This document shows positions 6,931 to 11,332 of a stretch of DNA of 11,332 nucleotides, piece by piece (position 1 is the stretch's first letter; each line of letters begins with the position of its first letter). The DNA comes from Deinococcus radiopugnans ATCC 19172 (lineage in GTDB: Bacteria > Deinococcota > Deinococci > Deinococcales > Deinococcaceae). Location: positions 1 through 11,332 of the forward strand of contig NZ_VDMO01000048.1 in assembly GCF_006335125.1 (NCBI RefSeq), given 5' to 3'. A program made the translations under genes and the position numbers. The notes under the pieces are model-generated. The model worked only from the letters and a program-made list of their open reading frames with translations. It was not told the DNA's origin and did not search any database.

Positions 6931-7204
6931 TTATGACCTGCATATGCAATTGCATTTGGCGTGCCTACAAGGGTCTACGCAGGGAGGGGGTGCATAAGCC
7001 TCCCACTTGCACCTTAAGGCAACAGTTGTCAGGAGGTCCGGCGCAAACCGCAAGCGCCGAAGCGACCTGCCCATGAGCGAAAACACCCTACTGCCTCTCC
7101 CCATTAAGGAGAAGTGAGGCTCAGGTCAACAGTGGCTATGCCAACAAAAACGGCTGGGTGTGGGATTGTGCACGAGCGTAAGAATTCACACTCTTGCAGG
7201 AGGT
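6931..7204 (+). promoter_or_regulatory. Structured leader region upstream of the WGxxGxxG gene
   Basis: The 418-nt gap 6793-7210 holds no gene but several pairing elements. TGCATATGCAATTGCA (6939-6954) contains two overlapping palindromes. GGGAGG (6982-6987) can pair with CCTCCC (6999-7004), and the interleaved GGTGCA (6989-6994) with TGCACC (7008-7013), giving either a pseudoknot or two exclusive hairpins. AGGTC-CGGCGC (7034-7044) pairs with GCGCCG (7054-7059) and GACCT (7064-7068), separated by an AAGC bulge. TCTCC (7096-7100) pairs with GGAGA (7108-7112), supported by GCC/GGC outside. A possible promoter (TTGTGA 6907-6912, extended -10 TGTTATGAC 6929-6937, 19-nt spacer) would start a transcript just before these. 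This could be a cis-acting RNA or a separate small RNA. It matches no riboswitch class I know well enough to name. Confidence 0.35.
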
Positions 7205-7210
7205 TCACCC

Positions 7211-7462
7211 ATGAAACAACACGTGAAAACAACCCTGCTGGTCCTGGCCTTCGGCCTTGCTTCCATGCCTGCTCTGGCACAGGACACCACGACGGACACC
7301 ACACCAGACACCGCAACGACGGACACCACGGTGACGACGCAGAACGATGACAATGGCACGGACTGGGGCTGGCTCGGCCTCCTGGGACTTGCCGGCCTGG
7401 CAGGCCTCCGTCGGCCAGCACCCACCGTCGTTCACCGGGATCAAACGGCACCACCTCGCTAA
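7211..7462 (+). CDS. Small secreted WGxxGxxG-type protein
   Basis: An 83-aa exported protein. Residues 1-23 form a signal peptide ending ASMPALA before QDTTT. Residues 24-50 are a Thr/Asp-rich linker of TTDT-like repeats. Residues 52-66 are 'WGWLGLLGLAGLAGL', closed by Arg67-Arg68. This order (signal, low-complexity acidic linker, W-G-x-x-G-x-x-G hydrophobic segment, basic residues) is that of the WGxxGxxG-CTERM small proteins, whose function and sorting enzyme are unknown to me. Such proteins usually end at the basic residues, whereas this one continues for 15 polar residues (PAPTVVHRDQTAPPR), so the tail may have arisen by loss of the original stop. An AGGAGGT site lies 7 nt before the ATG, and the gene follows a long structured leader. 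It is likely anchored or processed at the cell envelope. Confidence 0.75.
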   Translation: MKQHVKTTLLVLAFGLASMPALAQDTTTDTTPDTATTDTTVTTQNDDNGTDWGWLGLLGLAGLAGLRRPAPTVVHRDQTAPPR

Positions 7463-7477
7463 ATGATCTTCACCCAC

Positions 7478-7503
7478 AGGCGGCCTCCGGGCCGCCTGCT
7501 TTC
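7478..7503 (+). terminator. Intrinsic terminator after the WGxxGxxG gene
   Basis: AGGCGGCC (7478-7485) pairs with GGCCGCCT (7490-7497) around TCCG and is followed by GCTTTC. It lies 16 nt past the stop. The design is nearly the same as the terminator at 6200. Confidence 0.75.
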
Positions 7504-7676
7504 GTATGGCCAAGACCTCAAGTGCATGCCGCCGGCGGCTGGACCGTGTGGGAGCGCCGGAGGCGTTGTCCTGCCCATCCGCTGCATGCGCCCCAGGGCA
7601 GCACCTCGTTACCATTCCGCAGGCTGACCCCTTTTGCCGGGCTGCACCTGGCGCACCTCCAACTTTAGAGTGGAGT

Positions 7677-7907
7677 ATGAGCCAATTGGATCAATTGCTA
7701 CAGGTTCGTCACCAGCGGCAGGCCACGGTGGCGGCCATCCAGCAGACCGAGGCATGAATCAAAGCCCACTGCGACACCCACCCCACCGCGTTGGCAAAGT
7801 GCGTGTCGCTCTACATCAGCTCCACGAACCTCCAGACGATCCCTGAACTGGCCAACATTGAGGTAGAGGCCCAGGCCTTCCTCCTGCATCTCCAGCGCGG
7901 GGCGTAG
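7677..7907 (+). pseudogene. Small ORF of unknown function split by a single in-frame TGA
   Basis: From ATG 7677 the frame encodes MSQLDQLLQVRHQRQATVAA and six more residues, then TGA (7755-7757). It continues without another stop for 49 codons ('IKAHCDTHPTALAKCVSLYI', 'TNLQTIPELANIEVEAQAFL') to TAG at 7905. Both halves look like parts of one soluble helical protein of about 76 residues. One base change from TGG would restore it, and a Trp before 'IKAH' is plausible, but I do not know the family. A TAGAGT box lies 5 nt before the ATG, consistent with a leaderless transcript. The 214 nt between the preceding stop and this start otherwise show only the terminator. It may be a dead gene, two very small ORFs, or a gene read through at TGA. 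Confidence 0.45.
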
Positions 7908-8235
7908 GCCCATCGCCCGCCCACCCGTACGATGTCGCCAGCGTGCTGGCCAGCGGCACCACCCGCACCGTCAGCCTCAAGGCCAGTGACGACACGCCCC
8001 CTGAGCACGCCCTCAGCTAGCGCCTCAGCCTCAGGAGCGGCTCTCGCCTCTGGTCACGCTGCCCCTGACCACCCTGCACCGCTGGCCGCACGTCCGACTT
8101 GCAAAGTTCTCAGGGGTCAGGCCCACATCGGAGCCTGACCCCGCCTGCCGCGCAGGGGTCAACCCCCGTGCTCTGCTCGCCAGCAGCGACGCCCTCAAGC
8201 CCGCAGTCACCCTCGGCTGCGTTTTGGTGGCTTAG
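7908..8235 (+). pseudogene. Possible frameshifted remnant of an unknown gene
   Basis: Two protein-like stretches follow each other in different frames. 'HPYDVASVLASGTTRTVSLK' onward ends at TAG 8018-8020. 'QERLSPLVTLPLTTLHRWPH' onward, with high third-position GC, ends at TAG 8233-8235. One frame change near 8000-8030 would join them. There is no supported start and I do not recognise a family. Within it GGGGTCAGGC (8113-8122) and GCCTGACCCC (8133-8142) form a perfect 10-bp stem with a 10-nt loop and no T-run. Together with the flanking bases this accounts for the 372-nt gap before the next gene; no other frame there looks better. Confidence 0.3.
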
Positions 8236-8279
8236 CTGGCCCACTCAGGGCGCAGGCCACCGGCCCGCTAACATGCGGT

Positions 8280-9026
8280 ATGTCCCCTCAAGACGAGCAT
8301 CCCTTGCCGGAGGAACTCGACGCCCGCACCGAACGGGCCTCGTTTTCTGCCGCACGCCACCATGTCGGGGAGGCCGGGCTGATCCAGCTCGACACCCTCG
8401 AACAGATCATCCACGCCGGACGGGAGCAGATCGTGGTCACGCAGGCGCTGCGCCAGGTGGTCACCGCCACCCTGAAGCAGCTCCACGCCACCCCGCCGGG
8501 GCAGCTCAGTGCCCTGACCCAGCAGCACCGGGCCAACCTGGAAGGCATCGTTCAGTCGGGACGGGCACAGATCCAGATTGCCCACCGCCTGCGCCTGACC
8601 ATCCAGGAGACCCTGGCGCAGGTTCGCGAAACGCCGCTGGAGCAGATCAGCGGCCACCTGCTGAACACCCTGAGCGAGTCCGTGCACCAGCAGGTGCAGG
8701 ACCTCGAGGCCATCATCGGGGCCGCCGTCGGGCAGGCGGACTCCCTGGAGCAGGTGGCCGGGCTCGAGCAGGTGGGGACGCAGGCCGCCGCTCGGCTCCA
8801 GCAGATGGAGCATGACCGGGGCGAGCACGAACTAATGAAGTTGGAGCGTGAGGCCGCCGAGACGCTGGGGCGCATTCGCGAACTGGAGCGGGCAGGACAG
8901 AGCCAGGCGCAGCGCAAAAATCAGTTGCTTGCGGAGGCACAGACCGCCGAGGCGCGCATCGCAGAGTTGGAGCAGGCCAGCGCAGAGGACCAGGCGGAGA
9001 CGGCCCCGGAGGATGCCCAGCAGTAG
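8280..9026 (+). CDS. Repeat-containing alpha-helical/coiled-coil protein of unknown function
   Basis: A 248-aa soluble protein rich in Gln, Glu, Ala and Leu, with no signal or membrane segment. Two related units are visible: 'LEQIIHAGREQIVVTQALRQ' onward (40-78) and 'LEGIVQSGRAQIQIAHRLRL' onward (87-127). Each goes on to 'TLxQxxxTPxxQ(L/I)S'. A degenerate third begins 'LEAIIGAAVGQ' at 142. Residues 175-236 form a long charged heptad-like coiled coil ('LMKLEREAAETLGRIRELER', 'AEARIAELEQA'), and the tail is acidic. Third codon positions are strongly GC, as expected for a real gene. TAACAT lies 5 nt before the ATG and no ribosome site is visible, fitting a leaderless mRNA. I do not recognise the family. 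Repeated amphipathic helices plus a coiled coil suggest self-assembly or a scaffold, but that is inference. An R/P/G-rich frame overlapping on the same strand is a shadow. Confidence 0.8.
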   Translation: MSPQDEHPLPEELDARTERASFSAARHHVGEAGLIQLDTLEQIIHAGREQIVVTQALRQVVTATLKQLHATPPGQLSALTQQHRANLEGIVQSGRAQIQIAHRLRLTIQETLAQVRETPLEQISGHLLNTLSESVHQQVQDLEAIIGAAVGQADSLEQVAGLEQVGTQAAARLQQMEHDRGEHELMKLEREAAETLGRIRELERAGQSQAQRKNQLLAEAQTAEARIAELEQASAEDQAETAPEDAQQ

Positions 9027-9117
9027 AAGGCGGGGCAGCGGAGCGCTTGGACGCCGCCATCACGGCTGGCCTCACCTTGACCCAGCGTGCATCGGACGCT
9101 CTCTGGTTCAACATCAC

Positions 9118-9146
9118 AGGCGGCCCAAGCAGTCGCCTTCTTCTTT
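9118..9146 (+). terminator. Intrinsic terminator after the coiled-coil gene
   Basis: AGGCGGC (9118-9124) pairs with GTCGCCT (9132-9138), with one G-U pair and a 7-nt loop, followed by TCTTCTTT. It lies 92 nt after the stop at 9026. The intervening sequence contains a short protein-like frame ('AAERLDAAITAGLTLTQRAS') without a start, probably a remnant or chance. Confidence 0.6.
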
Positions 9147-9208
9147 GCGGCCCAGGGCCCACCTGATTTTGTCGAGCCCGCACGGGCCGCCTGAGCGGGG
9201 GTGCACCC

Positions 9209-9255
9209 GTCCCTTAGGACTGAATGGTCAAAACGATAATTCGGTCCTAAGGGAC
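9209..9255. repeat. 17-nt inverted repeat with 13-nt centre
   Basis: GTCCCTTAGGACTGAAT (9209-9225) and ATTCGGTCCTAAGGGAC (9239-9255) pair at 16 of 17 positions, the odd one being T against G. The centre is GGTCAAAACGATA. No T-run follows on either strand, so it is not an ordinary terminator. It lies in the gap before the HigA-like gene and could be an operator, a plasmid partition or replication site, or a solo mobile-element end. Confidence 0.8.
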
Positions 9256-9352
9256 ATTAAGCCAACGGCGGCTCTTGGGCATGCTCACCCTTCTAGGCTG
9301 CCTGGCAGCCGCGTCTCCGCTGCGGCTCAGCGTGGCCCTGGAGGGAACCCTG

Positions 9353-9766
9353 ATGACCGTTGATCATGACGCCCTATTCAGCGCTTGGAAGGTCGTGACC
9401 GAGCTGGCCGACGGCCTGCTTGACCCCATCGACACGCCAGAGCGTCATGCCGCTGCCTTCAAGCTCGAAGAGGTGACGTGGGCGGCCCAGCGCGCGCGCC
9501 CGGAGCTGAGCAGCCTGTTGAGGCTGCTGACCGAGAACATCCAGAACTACGAGGCGGTGGCCTTTCCGCAACCGGTGCGTTCACCGGGTCAAGTCCTGGC
9601 CAGCCTCATGACGGTGATGGACCTCTCCCCCTCTGCACTCGCACAGTCCACCGGCATCGGCATTGAGGAGCTGGACCGCCTGGTGACCGGGCAGCAGGAC
9701 TTGACCCGGGCGCAGATGCATCTGCTGGCGGAGCGCCTTCACGTCGATCCCCTGATCTTCCTCTGA
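9353..9766 (+). CDS. HigA-type antitoxin-like XRE-family DNA-binding protein
   Basis: A 137-aa protein with the two-part design of HigA antitoxins (COG5499 type). The N-terminal helical part ends in 'LLRLLTENIQNYEAVAFPQP' (55-74), the usual 'L...I..YE...yP' hinge. The C-terminal XRE helix-turn-helix is 'MDLSPSALAQSTGIGIEELDRLVTGQQDLT' (89-118), followed by 'LAERLHVDPLIFL', which ends exactly like family members. HigA binds its own promoter and neutralises the HigB RNase. I chose the ATG at 9353 because GAGGG lies 8 nt before it; the frame runs upstream to 9275 with a Leu/Ala-rich segment lacking family features. No HigB-like toxin is visible on either side. The 17-nt inverted repeat at 9209-9255 lies about 100 nt upstream, and a perfect palindrome begins right after the stop, so DNA sites for it may be close. 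Confidence 0.75.
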   Translation: MTVDHDALFSAWKVVTELADGLLDPIDTPERHAAAFKLEEVTWAAQRARPELSSLLRLLTENIQNYEAVAFPQPVRSPGQVLASLMTVMDLSPSALAQSTGIGIEELDRLVTGQQDLTRAQMHLLAERLHVDPLIFL

Positions 9767-9788
9767 GGCCAGGGGCATGCCCCTGGCC
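9767..9788. repeat. Perfect 22-bp palindrome directly after the HigA-like gene
   Basis: The sequence from 9767 (GGCCAGGGGCA) is followed at once by its exact reverse complement (TGCCCCTGGCC). It begins with the base after the TGA. No T-run follows. It could fold into a 9-bp stem with a CATG loop, or act as a protein-binding site. A second inverted repeat, GTCAC (9795-9799) and GTGAC (9806-9810), lies just beyond it, at the -35 distance from the next gene. Confidence 0.8.
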
Positions 9789-9833
9789 CCCTGGGTCACA
9801 GTGCCGTGACTCCTGCGGGCCTAGCTTTCGGTC

Positions 9834-10106
9834 ATGGATGTGCCCCAGCCCGTGCTGCTCCTGGTGGTGCCCGCCGAATGGGAGGCGGTACCGGAAGGCG
9901 TCACCGAGCTGCGCCGCTGCCTGGGCGAGGACTACGGGGGCGTGCTGACCCTCAGAATGGCCCGCACGCCCCTGCACTCCCCGCTGGCGCATTACTGCGG
10001 GCTGTGGGACCGGGCCGAGCTGCGCCTGGCGCGCCGTGACCTGACCCCACGCATCGAGGCCGCGTTTTTCAACCTGGCGTGGCTAGAGCTCGAGGGCGTG
10101 GGCTGA
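9834..10106 (+). CDS. Unknown 90-aa protein, coupled to a decayed SRAP gene
   Basis: A 90-aa protein I do not recognise, beginning MDVPQPVLLLVVPAEWEAVP and ending in 'AAFFNLAWLELEGVG'. It is soluble, slightly acidic and rich in Leu and Arg. It has one Tyr-Cys pair ('HYCGLWDRAELRLARRDLTP', about 58-77) and no signal peptide. Third codon positions are almost all G or C, supporting a real gene. TAGCTT lies 6 nt before the ATG, with no ribosome site, consistent with a leaderless transcript. The GTCAC/GTGAC inverted repeat upstream may be an operator. Its TGA overlaps the ATG of the following MCGR-starting frame by one base (TGATG), so the two were probably translated together. A link to DNA-damage processing is possible from that neighbour only. 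Confidence 0.65.
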   Translation: MDVPQPVLLLVVPAEWEAVPEGVTELRRCLGEDYGGVLTLRMARTPLHSPLAHYCGLWDRAELRLARRDLTPRIEAAFFNLAWLELEGVG

Positions 10107-10372
10107 TGTGCGGACGGGCGGAGATCGACTTCGGTGGACCTTGAGGCGTGGCTGAACGTATCTTCACAGCAGGCCCGCGCCGCCGGCCTGAGCAGCTGGC
10201 CGCCGCGCATCCTGACCGTCACCCCCGTGTGATCCGTGGCTCAGACGCTGTGGTCAGCTGCCTTGAGGGGACACGGCCAGGAGCCCCCACGTGCGAGTGC
10301 TTCTGGAGGCAGGTCCCCGTTGTGGGGGGAACACGCCGGACAGAGCTGATGCGCTGGGGTGCGTCTTCCTGA
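10106..10372 (+). pseudogene. Decayed SRAP-domain (HMCES/YedK-type) gene
   Basis: The frame starts MCGRAEIDFG, with Cys2 and Arg4 as in SRAP proteins, which form a protective thiazolidine link to abasic sites in single-stranded DNA. It stops after 12 residues (TGA 10142). In the next frame it continues as 'SVDLEAWLNVSSQQARAAGL' and 'SSWPPRILTVTPV' to TGA 10230. It then shifts again to 'VIRGSDAVVS' and 'TELMRWGASS', ending at TGA 10370-10372. 'PR..(N)V.P(T)' followed by 'R..' and 'L.RWG' is the SRAP order, but the Asn position reads Thr. Two frame changes and the lack of the 'NARAE' and 'RC..P..G.YEW' parts show that it is inactive. Recognition rests on my memory of the family, so the call is moderate. 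Confidence 0.5.
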
Positions 10373-10706
10373 ACCAGCGCCGCCACACTGACCGTACTGA
10401 GTGAAGCGCGGGCGGACGGGCACGCCGCATCACCCCACACCCCGTGCACACCTGTGTCATTGCCTCAAGTCGCTCGAATTGATGGGAACAGGTCTGGGCC
10501 CGCAGATACACCAGGTACGCCAGTCCTTCAGCCATGTCGGGCGTGGGGCCCACACCAGTGAAGAACGGGTGGTGGCGCTCATCCGGCCACTCTGTGCCTG
10601 TGAGGTAGAACGTCATCGTGCACTCCGTGATTTTGTGAATCTCCGCGTCTATGGTGACCAGCCGGGTGTGACTGCCCACCTTCCGACTCACGTTCTTCCA
10701 TTCCAT
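10254..10706 (-). CDS. Unknown protein with a Cys/His knuckle, probably altered at its C-terminus
   Basis: The minus-strand frame encodes 150 aa starting MEWKNVSRKVGSHTRLVTID. The first 94 residues look natural: 'TFYLTGTEWPDERHHPFFTG', 'MAEGLAYLVYLRA', then 'CSHQFERLEAMTQVCTGCG' with Cys73, His75, Cys87 and Cys90 spaced like a small zinc-binding knuckle. Beyond about residue 95 the sequence becomes Arg/Pro/Ser-rich and lies opposite the SRAP remnant, so the original stop was probably lost and the tail is read from foreign sequence. The ATG at 10704-10706 has no ribosome site; CATATT lies 5 nt before it and may be the -10 box of a leaderless mRNA. I do not recognise the family, and no catalytic residues can be named. 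Confidence 0.5.
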   Translation of the reverse strand: MEWKNVSRKVGSHTRLVTIDAEIHKITECTMTFYLTGTEWPDERHHPFFTGVGPTPDMAEGLAYLVYLRAQTCSHQFERLEAMTQVCTGCGVMRRARPPALHSVRSVWRRWFRKTHPSASALSGVFPPQRGPASRSTRTWGLLAVSPQGS

Positions 10707-10821
10707 GAGTCAATATGATCACGTTAGCTTAAGGTAAGTCTCACGCTTTCTTCACATCGTTTAAGGCAGCGCGGCAGGACTCAAGCGAATTAGGAACCCC
10801 ATCTCGTGCCTGATCGGTCTA

Positions 10822-11208
10822 GTGGCCACATGTGATCCCCTGCGCCCGCTGCTGGACTTCTTAATGCGCGCGGAATGCAGCGCCTCTGAAGTGCCAAACC
10901 ATCTGAGCATCAGCTTGCAACGCGCCCACTCCCTGCTGGGTAAACTGATCCAGGTGAACATCGCCGTGATCGAGCGGCAAGATGCCCGTGCGGGCCGAGC
11001 CATCAAGCGTTACCGCATGCCGGGGCGCTGATTCATCTCTTACGAAGTGGCGGGCGCGGAGACGCTCGAGGCCTTCGCCTCGGCCCAGCTCATGCCCCGG
11101 CTGGAAACATTGATCGGCCACAGTGCCCGTGTTTTGCGTAATCGTTCGCCACACTGGGGCTTCTGGCTGGAGAACAGCGTGCAGAACGTGAGCCTGTTGA
11201 TCGGCGAT
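10822..11208 (+). pseudogene. ArsR-like winged-helix regulator, broken by a TGA and by an IS4-type insertion
   Basis: One frame encodes 'DPLRPLLDFLMRAECSASEV' and 'PNHLSISLQRAHSLLGKLIQ', a winged helix-turn-helix, then 'ARAGRAIKRYRMPGR', TGA (11029-11031), and on in the same frame 'FISYEVAGAETLEAF', 'LMPRLETLIG' and 'PHWGFWLEN'. Family members as I recall them read 'RYR...WF.PYEV.GA.TLE.F' across this point, so the TGA most likely replaces TGG. After 'NVSLLIGD' the frame enters the terminal repeat of the second IS element at 11209 and ends inside it at 11307, so the C-terminus is lost. The N-terminus is also unsure: GTG 10822 has no ribosome site and the frame is open back to 10765. The product would have been a small DNA-binding regulator; its target is unknown. 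Confidence 0.65.
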
Positions 11209-11332
11209 CTCAGTAGCCGACAACTTCATTTTTTAGTCGTCCCAGACGGCGGGAAGGTCACCTTCCGGTCTGTCCCTCGACAGAAACGAGAAATGGCGGT
11301 GTTTTGAGGTGTGAAGCCACCAAAACCCGCCG
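11209..11332 (+). mobile_element. Left end of a second IS4-type element, opposite orientation, runs out of window
   Basis: CTCAGTAGCCGACAACTTC (11209-11227) matches the IS4-type terminal repeat at 18 of 19 positions. From here to the window edge the sequence is the inverted counterpart of 4827-4949, roughly 85% identical by eye, with the innermost 42 nt identical. That block includes a GTG (11311) equivalent to the possible transposase start at 4848. The transposase itself lies beyond the window and may be intact. Confidence 0.85.

Noticed and set aside
7031..7075. Similarity to a cobalamin riboswitch box (CAGGAGGTC... GACCTGCC)
   Set aside because: The bases before GACCTGCC do not fit the B12 box, the conserved core segments are absent, and the downstream gene has no B12 link.
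7755..7757. Selenocysteine insertion at the in-frame TGA
   Set aside because: No selenoprotein family resemblance. A Trp codon fits the parallel cases better.
8099..8815. Long plus-strand frame overlapping the coiled-coil gene
   Set aside because: Composition is dominated by Arg, Pro, Gly and Ala, as expected for the shifted frame of a GC-rich gene. The 8280 frame has proper codon bias and internal repeats.
9027..9170. Short protein-like frame (AAERLDAAITAGLTLTQRAS) as a gene or HigB toxin
   Set aside because: No start or ribosome site, no HigB motifs, and a terminator lies within it.
1..11332. CRISPR arrays, tRNA or rRNA genes
   Set aside because: No regularly spaced repeats and no recognisable tRNA or rRNA sequence were seen on either strand.

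Overview
The window reads as GC-rich accessory DNA, probably a plasmid or other variable replicon of a Deinococcus-like bacterium. This is an inference from recalled family resemblances (IS630- and IS4-type transposases, a WGxxGxxG small secreted protein, an ArsR-like winged-helix protein ending in a 'GAETLEAF' segment) and from several genes whose start codon sits 5-6 nt after a TAnnnT box, as in leaderless Deinococcus transcripts. No database search was possible.

Region 1 (1-3790): the C-terminal end of an IS630-type transposase is followed by a minus-strand operon. In transcription order it holds a TetR-family regulator, a secreted class I cytochrome c, a secreted PQQ-dependent alcohol dehydrogenase and a secreted protein of unknown function. 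The first two genes overlap by 4 bp and the later ones are 22-27 nt apart. A promoter with an inverted repeat over its -35 box lies ahead of the regulator. The likely scheme is that the dehydrogenase oxidises an alcohol in the cell envelope, the cytochrome takes the electrons, and the regulator controls the whole operon including itself. The dehydrogenase carries the D-x-D pair associated with lanthanide-dependent enzymes, along with other unusual active-site changes.

Region 2 (3791-4949): a complete but dead IS4-type element with 19-bp terminal repeats. Its transposase is broken by a frameshift, a 77-nt inserted segment at the first catalytic aspartate, a nonsense codon and apparent internal deletions. 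A related element begins at 11209 in the opposite orientation and runs out of the window, so 4950-11208 is bracketed by inverted IS4-type ends.

Region 3 (4950-11208): an accessory segment of small genes and gene remnants. It holds a 92-aa unknown protein, a serine resolvase, a CrtO-like membrane protein, a structured leader followed by a WGxxGxxG secreted protein, a small ORF split by one TGA, a probable frameshifted remnant, a 248-aa repeat-containing coiled-coil protein, a striking 17-nt inverted repeat, a HigA-type antitoxin-like protein without an obvious toxin, a 90-aa unknown protein abutting a decayed SRAP (HMCES/YedK-type) gene, a minus-strand protein with a Cys/His knuckle, and a winged-helix regulator killed by a TGA and by the second IS. 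In three places a reading frame continues cleanly across a TGA, and in two of these the family expects tryptophan.
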